The translations under genes were made by a program, and so were the position numbers. Source: Adiantum capillus-veneris (lineage: Eukaryota > Streptophyta > Polypodiopsida > Polypodiales > Pteridaceae). From it: 64,000 nt of DNA. The stretch spans positions 8,815,497 to 8,879,496 of the forward strand of contig CM043964.1 in assembly GCA_014529385.2 (NCBI GenBank), written 5' to 3'. This document shows positions 54,520-64,000 of this stretch, in pieces. The first letter of the stretch is position 1, and each line of letters begins with the position of its first letter. The notes beneath the pieces were generated by a model. That model had not been told where the DNA came from, searched no databases, and was given only the letters and a program-made list of their open reading frames with translations.

Positions 54520-56548
54520 CGGGTGGCCATCATCATAAAGGATCCACAAAGGGTAAGCACAACTGGTAATCCATCACCAGAAGGGCAACGCAATGAAAAG
54601 GAGAGCAAATCACTTAGCCTAGGAGAAAGTAGGTTGAAGGGTATGTTGTCCACAAAATTAACACTTGAGGAGAAAGATAGTTTTTTGCAAATGTTGATGG
54701 GATTTCCTAACCTGTTCATTGACAAATATGAAAGAATTATAGGCATTACAGTGGTGGAACATCATATTAAGTTGAAGGAAGGGGTAAAACCAGTTGTGAA
54801 GAAGCTACAATGACTGCGAGTCATACAAGAAAAGTCACTCTTGGCCGAGGTAAGGAAGCTGTTGGAAGCAGGATTCATCTATCCTGTAGAAAACTGAGAG
54901 TGGGTGTCACCTGTAGTAATGACGCCTAAAAAGAATGGTAAGTGGAGGTTGTGTTGACTACAAACCACTAAATGCAACTACAAAAAGAGACCATTTTCCT
55001 CTCCCTTTCTTGGATGAAATTTTGAATGAAGTAGCGGGTTTTGAATGCCAAACCGTGTGATGGTTATTCTCGATATTTTCAAATATTCATAGCCTTGGAA
55101 GACCAGCTAAAAACCACCTTTACCACGCCATGGGGTTGTTTTGCATATAGAGTTATGCCATTTGGTGTCACAAATGCACCTGCCACATTCCAAAGATATG
55201 TCACATATGTTTTTCAACCGTTCTTTGGAACATCCATAAGAGTGTTTATTGATAATTTTTGTATATATAGCTCTCACATTTCACATTTAGAAAAGGTAAC
55301 TGAAGGTTTGGAAAGGTTGCAAAGCCTAGGCGGGCAATTAAATGTGGATAAATGCCACATTGGGGAAAGTAAAGTCATTTTACTAGGCCATGAAATTTCA
55401 GCAAAAGGAATCAACGCTGATCCAAGTAAGGTATCTGCACTCATAGCCCTACCTTCACCAACAACCGCATGACAACTGGTCTCTTTTCTACAAAAAGTGA
55501 GGTACTTGAGTAGATTCATACATCTACTATCTCAACTTGTTCTACTGCTGCAATAGCTCACTCAAAAATCAACTTTCATTTGTATCGAGGAAAGCGAACA
55601 TCACTACAACAAGGTAAAGGAGGTCTTAGCCATCCTGCCAACTATCTCTCCACCTAAGTGGGATGAAAAATTTTGTGTCACCTCAAGTGTGGGTGATGAC
55701 TAATTGGGGGTTGTGTTACTCCAGAAGGATACAACGACATCTTTCATGAGGCCAATCTATTTCTCTAGTTGAATGATGACAGCATCCGAGAAAGGGTTCA
55801 CCCATGTGGAACACTTAGTCCTAGCTCTTAGATTTGCAACTAAAAATTTTAGGTCATATTTGTTGCCTAAGAAATTTGTGGTTCTAACCACGGATGAGAT
55901 GTTTCCCTATGTTGTACAACACATGGATGTGTCTGCTAGGATTACTAAGTGGCTAGTTCATCTGCAAGAATTTGACTACACGGTACAAGTGAAAGCACGA
56001 CAAGGGAAAGCTTGGGAGGACTCATGACCTACCAAGGATTTGAGAGGAAGGAGAAGCAATGTAAAAAGGAAGAAGTTCAATCACCTCCAGTACCACCGAT
56101 GGTAGAATGAGCACACTCTCTCTACTTTGATGGAGCCTACAAACGAGCATCCGACAAAGCAGCTGCGGGCATAGTGGTCTTTGATGACAAAGGGGTAAAG
56201 TTATTTTCGCTTGTCCATTTGTTAGATTCACATTCTAACAACGAAGTTGAGTATGCAGCACCAACCAAGGGTTTAAAATGGTGCATCTCGCAAGGGATAC
56301 AACGCCTTAATGTATTTGGGGATGCTCTACTTCTGGTAAGGCAAGTAAATGGACTATGGACATGCAAGAATCCTAGATTGAGGACTCACTTAAGTGGTGT
56401 AAAAACCTTGTAGGGTAAATTTGAAGAAGTTCAAATACACTATATTCCAAGGACTCAAAGCCATGAAGCAGATGCCCTAGCAAGTGAAAGACTGCAGGAA
56501 GTGTTGGTTGGGGCCATTAAGCTAAAGCTCCCTCTATTTCAAGGTAGT
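54520..56548 (+). pseudogene. pol: Element D Pol: reverse transcriptase and two RNase H domains, truncated
   Basis: Pieces in several frames. First comes the pre-RT segment FLQMLMGFPNLFIDKYERII. Reverse transcriptase follows with FTTPWGCFAYRVMPFGVTNA and VFIDNFCIYSS, where the active site normally reads (Y/F)xDD, so the second Asp is Asn. The first RNase H has EKGFTHVEHLVLALRF and LTTDEMFPYVV. The second RNase H has LYFDGAYKRASDKAAAGIVV, LDSHSNNEVEYAAPTKGL, FGDALLLVRQVNGLW and SHEADALAS. It breaks off at LFQGSDAV (about 56548), before integrase, where the sequence of element E begins. It is about 60 percent like E where comparable. Confidence 0.8.
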
Positions 56549-56549
56549 G

Positions 56550-56730
56550 ACGCTGTGAGCGGGATGAAAACACACACAGCGCCTCTATAACGACCCGACA
56601 CACACTCTTGGGAAGATACACACACACACTATGGGGCACCACTCAGCTTACACAACACACCTGGCCGAGACAGGGAACACACCTCTGGAGTGAGAGGAGA
56701 GAGACTATCCACTTGCCCACTCCACACAGA

Positions 56731-56768
<38 letters not shown>

Positions 56769-57705
56769 CTCAGCTCAAAAGAGAAGAAATTCTGATGTTT
56801 AGATACAAATGAGCTTGGGCCAACACCAATGGGGCAAACAGCTCACACAATATGGGTACAAGATACCAGATACAATCACAAATTGGAGAAGAAGCTTCAC
56901 TCACCGGAGAAGATTACACAGAAAAACAGCAGAAAAAGAGTGAGGAATTTGGCAAAATGGACAGCGCCATCGCGTCCGGAACGGCCCAAAACCCCAGTCT
57001 ACAATGTCAAAGTGCTCAAATCCGACCTCGGATGAGCAGTTTACGGCCAAAACAGGCTCCAAAAACCCAAAAAACACACCTGCGGCTGTTCCTCCTCTCT
57101 TCTCCACGTTTTTTCTGGTCTTCTCTCAGTTTTTTCAGTTCCCACACTTAGCTTTATTAGTTGGGCACCCTTGGCCTTTTAGATGACCTCAAACGGACCC
57201 CGAACAGGCCAAAAACTGACCTCGCAGTGCATAGTTGTCACCTTTTTGCATCATTCGCACACCTGGCACTCAGCTTTTTTCCAATAATGCATCTCGCCAC
57301 CACGTGAAGTGGCCCCAAAAAAAAGGTCCTCATGATGACCTTTCTGCATAATTCTCACAAGCAAACACCCACGTTGTGTCCGTCCTCATCTGCGTGCAAA
57401 TATTGACCTCGTTCGCCCTCCTGACGCCACTAGATGCCATCTGACGCACCTGCTGACCTCACGTCGTCGGCCCGCGGATAGCTTCCTCGAGAAGTTTTAC
57501 GCGCTACCAACTCCTCCTTATTGTAGAAAAAACACACTGGTACTGGTAATAGTGAAAATCGATGCACTATGTACATGCTGTCCTACCTGTACACATGTGG
57601 GCCCCACGTAACCACCTGGCTCTGGAAAATGGGCAATACTTTATTTGATGCACCATGCATGGGTATGTACATATGCGCAATCCCTTGCTCCAAAAAACTC
57701 CTGAC
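56550..57705 (-). repeat. Probable 3' LTR region of element E
   Basis: This stretch lies between the break in D and the end of E pol, and so should hold the 3' LTR of E. A possible edge is ...CTGACA at 57705, next to pyrimidine-rich TTTGCCCATCCCCT (57711-57724), which on the minus strand would be the polypurine tract. The left edge may be near 56550, where D stops. The 5' LTR is outside the window, so the call cannot be confirmed. It contains a (CA)n run at about 56730-56764. Confidence 0.45.
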
Positions 57706-57734
57706 ATAATTTGCCCATCCCCTAGCCTGCTAGA

Positions 57735-60700
57735 TCATTCATGATCAGCAGCAGCAAAGAGAGATATGAGACTCACCGCATCACAAGTCTCCTCATCCTT
57801 CACCAACATTTCTTGCTCCACTGACAACTCATCTTGTTCCACCATCATCAATCTAGCATGATACAATTTAAGACGCAATCCATTTACCCTTGACTTATGT
57901 AGAACACCATCCAGGTTAGCCAGCTGATATGTGCCATTTGGAAAACACTCTACTACCTTGAAAGGGCCTTCCCACTTAATTTGAAACTTCTTTTGGAAGG
58001 TGTTGTCCAGCTTACTGTTGTAGCGCAAAACCAAGTCATGTTGCTTGATACCCTTACTTTTGACCTTTTCATTTAGCTTTGTCAAAGCCTTATCCTGCCT
58101 CTGCCCATAATGCTCCAAAGCGCTCATCCTATCCAACTGGACCTCTTGTAACTGCAAGAGCCTCTCTTTGAATGCATCACTAGGCGGCCCAAGCAACTTC
58201 TCTAACATCTTGACCGCAGGCAACTCTACCTCCACAGGCAATAGTGCTTCCTTTCCATACACCAAATGAAATGGAGTAAACCCTGTACCTGTCTTCACCG
58301 AAGTACGGTAAGCCCATAATGCACTAGGCAATTCTAAATCCCAATTCTTTCCTTGGTGCTCTGTCACTTTTGAAAGAATCTGTACCAACTCACCATTGAA
58401 TCTTTCATTCAAGCCATTACACTGTGGGTAATAAGGAGTGGTATGCTGGTGCCTAATCTTCATCTTTGCACATAAAAAATCTAGCAGTTTAGCTCTAAAG
58501 CCAGGCCCCTTATCTGAAAGTAACTCCAGTGGCACCCCAAACTTGCAACATATTTCATCATACACAAATTTTGCCACATCCTTTGCAGTGATCTGTTTTA
58601 CTGCTATAGCCTCTGCCCATCTAGAGAGATAGTCCACTGCCGTCAAAATATAGCTTTTGCCCCTGCTTGTGATAGGTAACGGGCCTATTGCATCAATCCC
58701 CCACTTTTCAAACACATCAAACGCCATAATGGTTTTTCGTAGCTCTGGCTTCAACACTCTCTTCCCAAATGCTTGACACCTATTGCAAGACCTACACCAA
58801 TGGTGAACATCCTTGTGCAAACTAGGCCATACATACCCCTCTTGCAAAATCTTATGCAAGGTGATCTTTAGAGCAAAATGGCCACCACATGCGCCTTCGT
58901 GATTCTCTTCCAACACTCTGTAAAGCTCCTCCCGCCAAGGTACACGTCTCAACACGAGATCAGCCCCTTTCATGTATAAGACATCACCAATCAATTTGTA
59001 CCTGTATGCTCTACGCACAAAGCCATACTTCTTAGACTTCTGAATCTCCTTTGGAATGATTCCTGTTAGCAAAAACTCCTCTTCTTGAGCCAAACTTTCC
59101 CGGCCATGATAAAGAGGTAAAGTGGTCCTCAACACAAATAGCTCCCCAATCATGCCTTGAGCTGCTTCATGTGCCTCTCCATTTAGAGCACGTTCAATGT
59201 GTCTGATACTCCATGCTTCAAACTTTTTTAACAGGCCTTTAATTCTGAAGCACATTTCCTTCAATGAGGTGTTCTTGCTCTTCCACACACCCAACACTTG
59301 CTTCACCACTAACAAGGCATCACCTTTTATGCTCAACCTTTGAACCCCATGCTTCAAACAAATGTGTAATCCGGCTTCCAATGTAGCATATTCAGCCTCA
59401 TTGTTACTATGCGCATCCAATTTGAACCCTCTCTTGCATACTAGCTTCCCCTCTGGATCATAAAGTGCTATACCCCCTGAAGCTGCATCATGGCTCTTTC
59501 TGTATGAACCATCAAAGAACAACACATGTGCATTGCTGATCTGTGGCACTTCTTCAACTACCTTTCTCACCACCTCTTCCTTAACAATAAGGGGATTCTC
59601 CTTGTAGGTCAACAAATCAGCTAGGGTAGCCCTTGTACTATCTTCCACTAGAAAAGAGAACTCAAACTCTTGCAGCTCAATTACCCATTTCTTCACCACA
59701 TTTGACATGTTAATACCATTAATTAACTGTGGCAAAAAAGCATAACTCGTCAAGAAAACAAAAGGCCGTGGTAGCAAGTAATGACGAAATCGTCGACAAG
59801 CAAATATTACACTAGCCATCACTAGCTCTACTTCCGATAACTTTCTCTCCGCTACCAACTTCACTCGGCTTGCACAATACACTGGCCTCATATAATGGCT
59901 GCCCTTCCCCTTTTGCAATAGCATGGCTCCAATGGCATCATCCCCTACTGATGGATTTACATAAAAAACTTTCTCCCAATCAGGAGCCTGCATGGCTGAC
60001 AACCCCCCTAACACCTCTTTCACCTCTTGAAACACTTCTTCACACTTGTCATCCCATTGCAATGGATCATGCTTTGCCACTTGTTGTAATGGATAAAGAA
60101 GCTGCGAAGACAATGGAATAAACCGTGCCATGTACTTCACTTTGTGTATAAAGGTTGCCAATTGCTTCGTACTCATAGGTGATGGAAGAAGAATAATAGA
60201 CTTCACCTTATCTGGATCAGCCTCAATGCCATTTTCTGACACCATATGGCCCAATAACTTCACCCTTGGCTGTGCTAGATGACATTTCTTTGGATTTAGT
60301 TGTCCTCCACATTCATCATATCGAGCGAATACCATCTGCAGCTTCTCATGGTGTTCAGCCCTACTGCTATAGACACAGAAGTCGTCCATAAAAGCCTTAA
60401 CACAACTACCAATGAATGGTTCCAGCACCCAATTTGCTCTTTCTTGATAGAAAGATGGTCCATTTGACAACCCAAACGGCAACACTGTGTAGCAATAGCA
60501 GCCCCATGGCGTAATAAAAGTTGTCTTTGTGCGGTCTTTAAGAGCAATCTTCAATTGAAAATAGCCTGAAAAACCATCACACACACTGTACCTCTCATAA
60601 CCTGCCACTGAATCCAAGATCTGATCGATGAATGGAAGAGGATATGGGTTCTTCTTAGTGGCTGCGTTTAAGGGTTTAAAATCTACACAAATTCTCCACT

Positions 60701-61007
60701 TCCCATCCTTCTTTGGACTGACTACTACTGGACTCACCCATTCTGTGGTCTCCACTGGAACTATGAACCCTGCCTTCAATAACTTGTCCACCTCTACCCG
60801 CAAGGCTTCCATTTGCTCTTGACCCATCCTTCTTAGCCTTTGCCGCACTGGCTTAGCACCTTCATTCAGCTCTATATGCATCTCTTCACCCTTGAACCCT
60901 CTGATCTCTTCATATGAAGTAATGAACAAATCAGGAAAACTAGCCAGCATATGCAAATATATATCCTTCTCCATAGCTGAGAGGTCTCCACTAATCATTT
61001 GCGTCAT
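57735..61007 (-). CDS. pol: Element E Pol: reverse transcriptase, RNase H, second RNase H, integrase
   Basis: A 1090-residue intact ORF. Reverse transcriptase: CVDFKPLNAATKKNPYPLPF, CDGFSGYFQLKIALKDRTKT, PFGLSNGPSFYQERANWVLE and active site AFMDDFCVYSS (residue about 210). First RNase H: VNPSVGDDAIGAML, ERKLSEVELVMASVIFACRR and LTSYAFLPQL, where the usual Asp after LT is Ser. Second, archaeal-type RNase H: VLFFDGSYRKSHDAASGGIA, AHSNNEAEYATLEAGL and KGDALLVVKQVLGVW. Integrase: HEGACGGHFALKITLHKILQ, CRSCNRCQ, then D (WGIDAIGPL), D (LLSDKGPGF) and E (CNGLNERFNGELV), and a C-terminal basic tail. Two RNase H domains mark the Tat clade. Its start codon overlaps the gag stop (TAATG). Confidence 0.95.
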   Translation of the reverse strand: MTQMISGDLSAMEKDIYLHMLASFPDLFITSYEEIRGFKGEEMHIELNEGAKPVRQRLRRMGQEQMEALRVEVDKLLKAGFIVPVETTEWVSPVVVSPKKDGKWRICVDFKPLNAATKKNPYPLPFIDQILDSVAGYERYSVCDGFSGYFQLKIALKDRTKTTFITPWGCYCYTVLPFGLSNGPSFYQERANWVLEPFIGSCVKAFMDDFCVYSSRAEHHEKLQMVFARYDECGGQLNPKKCHLAQPRVKLLGHMVSENGIEADPDKVKSIILLPSPMSTKQLATFIHKVKYMARFIPLSSQLLYPLQQVAKHDPLQWDDKCEEVFQEVKEVLGGLSAMQAPDWEKVFYVNPSVGDDAIGAMLLQKGKGSHYMRPVYCASRVKLVAERKLSEVELVMASVIFACRRFRHYLLPRPFVFLTSYAFLPQLINGINMSNVVKKWVIELQEFEFSFLVEDSTRATLADLLTYKENPLIVKEEVVRKVVEEVPQISNAHVLFFDGSYRKSHDAASGGIALYDPEGKLVCKRGFKLDAHSNNEAEYATLEAGLHICLKHGVQRLSIKGDALLVVKQVLGVWKSKNTSLKEMCFRIKGLLKKFEAWSIRHIERALNGEAHEAAQGMIGELFVLRTTLPLYHGRESLAQEEEFLLTGIIPKEIQKSKKYGFVRRAYRYKLIGDVLYMKGADLVLRRVPWREELYRVLEENHEGACGGHFALKITLHKILQEGYVWPSLHKDVHHWCRSCNRCQAFGKRVLKPELRKTIMAFDVFEKWGIDAIGPLPITSRGKSYILTAVDYLSRWAEAIAVKQITAKDVAKFVYDEICCKFGVPLELLSDKGPGFRAKLLDFLCAKMKIRHQHTTPYYPQCNGLNERFNGELVQILSKVTEHQGKNWDLELPSALWAYRTSVKTGTGFTPFHLVYGKEALLPVEVELPAVKMLEKLLGPPSDAFKERLLQLQEVQLDRMSALEHYGQRQDKALTKLNEKVKSKGIKQHDLVLRYNSKLDNTFQKKFQIKWEGPFKVVECFPNGTYQLANLDGVLHKSRVNGLRLKLYHARLMMVEQDELSVEQEMLVKDEETCDAVSLISLFAAADHE

Positions 61008-63085
61008 TAATTCCTGCTTTTTGACAACTCAACCTTGGTTTGCATCAGCCCTTCAATCACTTCATAAGGTCCTTCACTTTCATCTTCAACTTCATTCGCA
61101 AATGCGACTAAACCACACTCCTGGATTTCTTTATCCATCAAAAGAAATGCAACATCAGCATCCTCATCACTGCTGGTAGTGCTATCACTGTCCTCATCTG
61201 TCACCGTGGAAGAGTCTTCATCACTAGACTCATCCTCATCTTCATAAAGCTCCTCTAATCGTTTCCTTGTGTCCATATTATAAAGCTTCTTGGTACCTGT
61301 CTTTCCATAGAGGCTAATTGTACCATGTCGCCAATCTTGAACAGCTCCCACTGCACGTAACCATGGTCTGCCCAGTATAATAGGATATGCTCCCAACCCT
61401 GCTGGCATCACATGAAAATCAACCACTGCCTTTGCATCATATGCCTCCACTTCTAAGCTCTTTACAACACCCAAGCATTTTACTTTTTGATGGTTTGCCA
61501 ATCTGATCCGAAAACCTGACACCCCAGCCACTGTGAGACCCATCTTCTCAACGCATGAGTGTGTTATGACGCATATTTGGGCTCCGCCATCCACATAACC
61601 TTGTCCCAATTTTTTCCTTTTATGCCACACATCTACTATTGGACAAATGTCTGGTAGCTCGTCCATTGCCAACACCTTCACTGAACCTCTCTCTGGCTCT
61701 TTCTCCATTGGGTTAACCATCCTCTTCCACTGTCGCTTTAGCTTAGGCACCATCTCTATAAGCTGCCCAAAAGTAACATCTGCCTTCCTGCTCGTCAGAT
61801 CCTCCTTCAAGTCATAGCTTAATTGCCCATCCCCTAGTGGAAAATCTGAAACATGAAACTTTCGACGAGCTCTCCTTTTCCTCTTGGCCTTGACATCCTC
61901 GCCTTCATGGCTCTTTCCTTTCTTCTTACTAGGACCTGGGGCACTTCTTCCTTCCTTATCCTCTGTGGTCCTCTTCCCAATAGGCATCACTAATGTATCC
62001 TCTAGCTTTGATGCCTTCTCCAAGGTGACTACACTTAGCACTTTTGTCTTTCCCTTTTCCTCCTGGGTCAGTCCACTGGTTCCTTCGTCTCCCTTAATTT
62101 CGATGCCATAATCATTTGATCTAGTTAGCACCTGTCTTGGCAATGGATACATGTCTCCCCCCATCCTTGGTGGCTTATCACATTGCGGGCTGATGTGACC
62201 CAACTCTCCACAATTATAACATGTGGGCGTCTGCCTCCAAAACCTACTATTACTTTGTCCAGCACCATTCCTAGGTTTTTCTTCACCTCCTGGCTGATTT
62301 GCAAACCGCCCTCGACCTCGATTATTTCCCACTTGACCTAGCATGTTTAGGCTGAGATTCTTCATCAGATCAACCACTTGCCTCATGTCTTGCCTTAGGC
62401 CATCATCTTGCACTGCTGTAGTGACCACTGCTGGCATAACCTGAGTAGTAACAGGAACCACTGGTTCATGATGAACCCCTGACATGCGCCCTTGTAAAGA
62501 CTCTATAGGCTGAAATTCAGACCTCATTGACAAAGACTCCACCCCTAACTGGCTCATTTTCCTCAGCTTCCACTCTTTGTTCCTTGCTACCTCTAGTGCA
62601 TCTTCATATGTCCTAGGCTTCTTTAGCTCTACTCTCCAACGTATATTCTCCCAAAGACCAGCCAAGAACCTGTCCTTCTTCATCATGTCAGGCGGGGGTA
62701 CCTGTGGTGCTAAAGCCTTGCACATTCGCTCCCATGCCAATGAAAACTTACGTATGTACGCATCTACTGGCTCACCTTCCTTTTGCACCAAAGCCTGTAC
62801 TTCTTGCCACACTTTGTCAGGGTCTTCTATCTTCACAAACTCCACTTCCAATCCATGCCTTAGATTGTCCCAACTCAATCTTATAGGTGGATCAGCCATA
62901 CGCAACTCCTCTTCAAATGCTTTGGACCAAGCTCGTGCATCACTCTTCAAACAAATTTGGAGAAGGCGTAACATTTGCGTAGGGTCATGAATCTGGTTGC
63001 TAATGCAGGCAACCTCCATCTTTTCCAAAAATTCTTCCACATCTTCATCACTTCTTCCATGAAACTCGGGATAAGAGAAAGCCAT
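61007..63085 (-). CDS. gag: Element E Gag-protease
   Basis: The frame opens at 63142, but I choose the Met at 63085 (MAFSYPEFHGRSDEDVEEFL) because element D Gag starts at the matching place. Domains: gag core to residue about 190 (ARAWSKAFEEELRMADPPIR, QALVQKEGEPVDAYIRKFSL, KKDRFLAGLWENIRWRVELK), zinc knuckle CYNCGELGHISPQC, and a basic region (KAKRKRRARRKFHVSDFPLG). The aspartic protease has GQGYVDGGAQICVITHSCVE and YPIILGRPWLRAVGAVQDWR. An acidic Ser/Asp tail closes it. No stop or frameshift. The protease is fused to Gag, not to Pol. It ends in SKSRN just where pol begins. Confidence 0.92.
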   Translation of the reverse strand: MAFSYPEFHGRSDEDVEEFLEKMEVACISNQIHDPTQMLRLLQICLKSDARAWSKAFEEELRMADPPIRLSWDNLRHGLEVEFVKIEDPDKVWQEVQALVQKEGEPVDAYIRKFSLAWERMCKALAPQVPPPDMMKKDRFLAGLWENIRWRVELKKPRTYEDALEVARNKEWKLRKMSQLGVESLSMRSEFQPIESLQGRMSGVHHEPVVPVTTQVMPAVVTTAVQDDGLRQDMRQVVDLMKNLSLNMLGQVGNNRGRGRFANQPGGEEKPRNGAGQSNSRFWRQTPTCYNCGELGHISPQCDKPPRMGGDMYPLPRQVLTRSNDYGIEIKGDEGTSGLTQEEKGKTKVLSVVTLEKASKLEDTLVMPIGKRTTEDKEGRSAPGPSKKKGKSHEGEDVKAKRKRRARRKFHVSDFPLGDGQLSYDLKEDLTSRKADVTFGQLIEMVPKLKRQWKRMVNPMEKEPERGSVKVLAMDELPDICPIVDVWHKRKKLGQGYVDGGAQICVITHSCVEKMGLTVAGVSGFRIRLANHQKVKCLGVVKSLEVEAYDAKAVVDFHVMPAGLGAYPIILGRPWLRAVGAVQDWRHGTISLYGKTGTKKLYNMDTRKRLEELYEDEDESSDEDSSTVTDEDSDSTTSSDEDADVAFLLMDKEIQECGLVAFANEVEDESEGPYEVIEGLMQTKVELSKSRN

Positions 63086-64000
63086 GGCTACCCAAATTAT
63101 GATGCTTTGAGAACCCCTTCGAACACACGTGCAAGAACCCAAAACTTTTCACTTCCCAATCCCCAGAAACTTCAATGGAGCTCAACTTTAGATAAGGACA
63201 AACACATGCACATCAAATGAGTTTTCATAGTTGATCATCGGAATGACAACAGGCAAAGGACATTCCAGGATCTCTCTCAATCTTCTTGGCCCAAACATAA
63301 AGACTATGCGCTGCTGGAAAAAGATCTTCCTGGACACATGAACATTAATCTGAATTCTTTGCGTTAAATGAAAAGGAGTGAACTGAGGGCCATTTTGATC
63401 ATCCATTAAAGCCAACCATGAAGCTCCCAAGAAGGCACACCTGACTCAACCTCTAATTTTGCCAAAATTTCAGCAGCATAACAGCATAAATGGCTCAAAA
63501 TACCAAAAAACCAGCCATCATAACTTGGGAAAATTTCGACAGAGTTTCCCCAGAAGTAGAGCAGTAGGAACCCAAAATATAGACTGTCTATGTATGCATA
63601 AACTGTCAACAATAGAACCCGAGCATCAAGTAGGACTCACTAGTACATAGCCTATGGCGAGGTCACGAAAAGGGTGCTCCAGCTACCTGTATCACCGAAA
63701 GGATCTCCACATTTGAGAATCCCCCAGCTCAATAAAAACCTCACGCTATCGACCCTCACACGAAAGCTAATGCAAATCGCGTATAGTCAAGTCTCAGAAA
63801 TGACTATCTTCCAGACCAAGTCTCAGAAATGGCTGGGACTGCCAAATAAAACCATATATGGCTCCACAAAGGCGTACAATGGCAGTTTCCACAAGTAACG
63901 TACAATCCAACAGACAATGCGCTCAAATAGGCGCCAAGTGATGCATTCCCACAACAACTGCAAGTGACATCACTGTACTCCAGCTACCTGTACCTGTGTG
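63086..64000 (-). other. Element E 5' leader (and possibly start of LTR), cut by window edge
   Basis: No ORF of note. On the minus strand this lies upstream of gag and should contain the primer site and LTR or lead to them. CTCCAGCTACCTGTA occurs twice (63677 and about 63979). I could not identify a primer-binding site or LTR edge. Confidence 0.4.

Noticed and set aside
61007-61028. Classical -1 frameshift site between gag and pol of element E
   Set aside because: The only candidate run (CAAAAAG) does not give re-pairing in both ribosomal sites in the gag frame; TAATG restart fits better.

Overview
The window is repeat-rich nuclear DNA of a plant or close streptophyte relative. The evidence is the kind of mobile elements present: a Copia element primed by initiator tRNA-Met, Ty3/Gypsy elements of the Tat type with two RNase H domains, tRNA-Asp-primed giant Athila/Tat-like LTR elements, and an En/Spm (CACTA) transposon with DUF4218 and DUF4216 parts. 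I cannot name the species. I see no convincing intact host gene, tRNA, rRNA or CRISPR; almost everything recognisable is a transposon or its remains.

Layout. 1-306: 3' end and LTR of a Copia-type element. 307-1200: probable worn LTR of the giant-element family. 1289-2017: kinase-like pseudogene. 2732-6960: decayed multi-piece transposase-like gene. 8501-12440: remnant of giant element C (gag fragment, leader with palindromes, worn LTR). 12450-18200: no gene recognised. 18207-27760: CACTA transposon on the minus strand, split by a nearly intact Copia element (19076-24563, 143-bp LTRs, 5-bp target duplication ATCGA). 27940-29000: poly-C runs and a promoter-like stretch. 29414-37882: giant element B (minus; gag-protease ORFs, palindromic leader, tRNA-Asp primer site, 745-bp 5' LTR). 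38142-51594: complete giant element A (minus; 955/956-bp LTRs, tRNA-Asp primer site, polypurine tract, gag-protease but no reverse transcriptase seen), itself carrying a Copia-type LTR and two tandem-repeat arrays. 51860-56548: decayed Tat-type Gypsy element D on the plus strand. About 56550-63142 and beyond: Gypsy element E on the minus strand, with full-length gag-protease and pol ORFs, apparently inserted into D.

Stratigraphy. Copia jumped into the CACTA gene. Element A jumped into sequence that joins 38141 to 51600, between element B and element D. Element E appears to truncate D. The window is therefore a stack of nested insertions.

The most unusual structure is shared by giant elements A, B and C. 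Their long leaders between the primer-binding site and gag carry arrays of perfect palindromes at about 125-140 or 270-300 bp spacing. The palindrome is the same within one element but a different sequence in each element, and most keep a CGCG centre. In addition, the LTRs of A and B both end in a perfect short hairpin with a 4-nt loop. I infer a sequence-specific pairing or binding system, for example RNA dimerisation and packaging, or sites for an element protein. I know of no description of it, but could not search.
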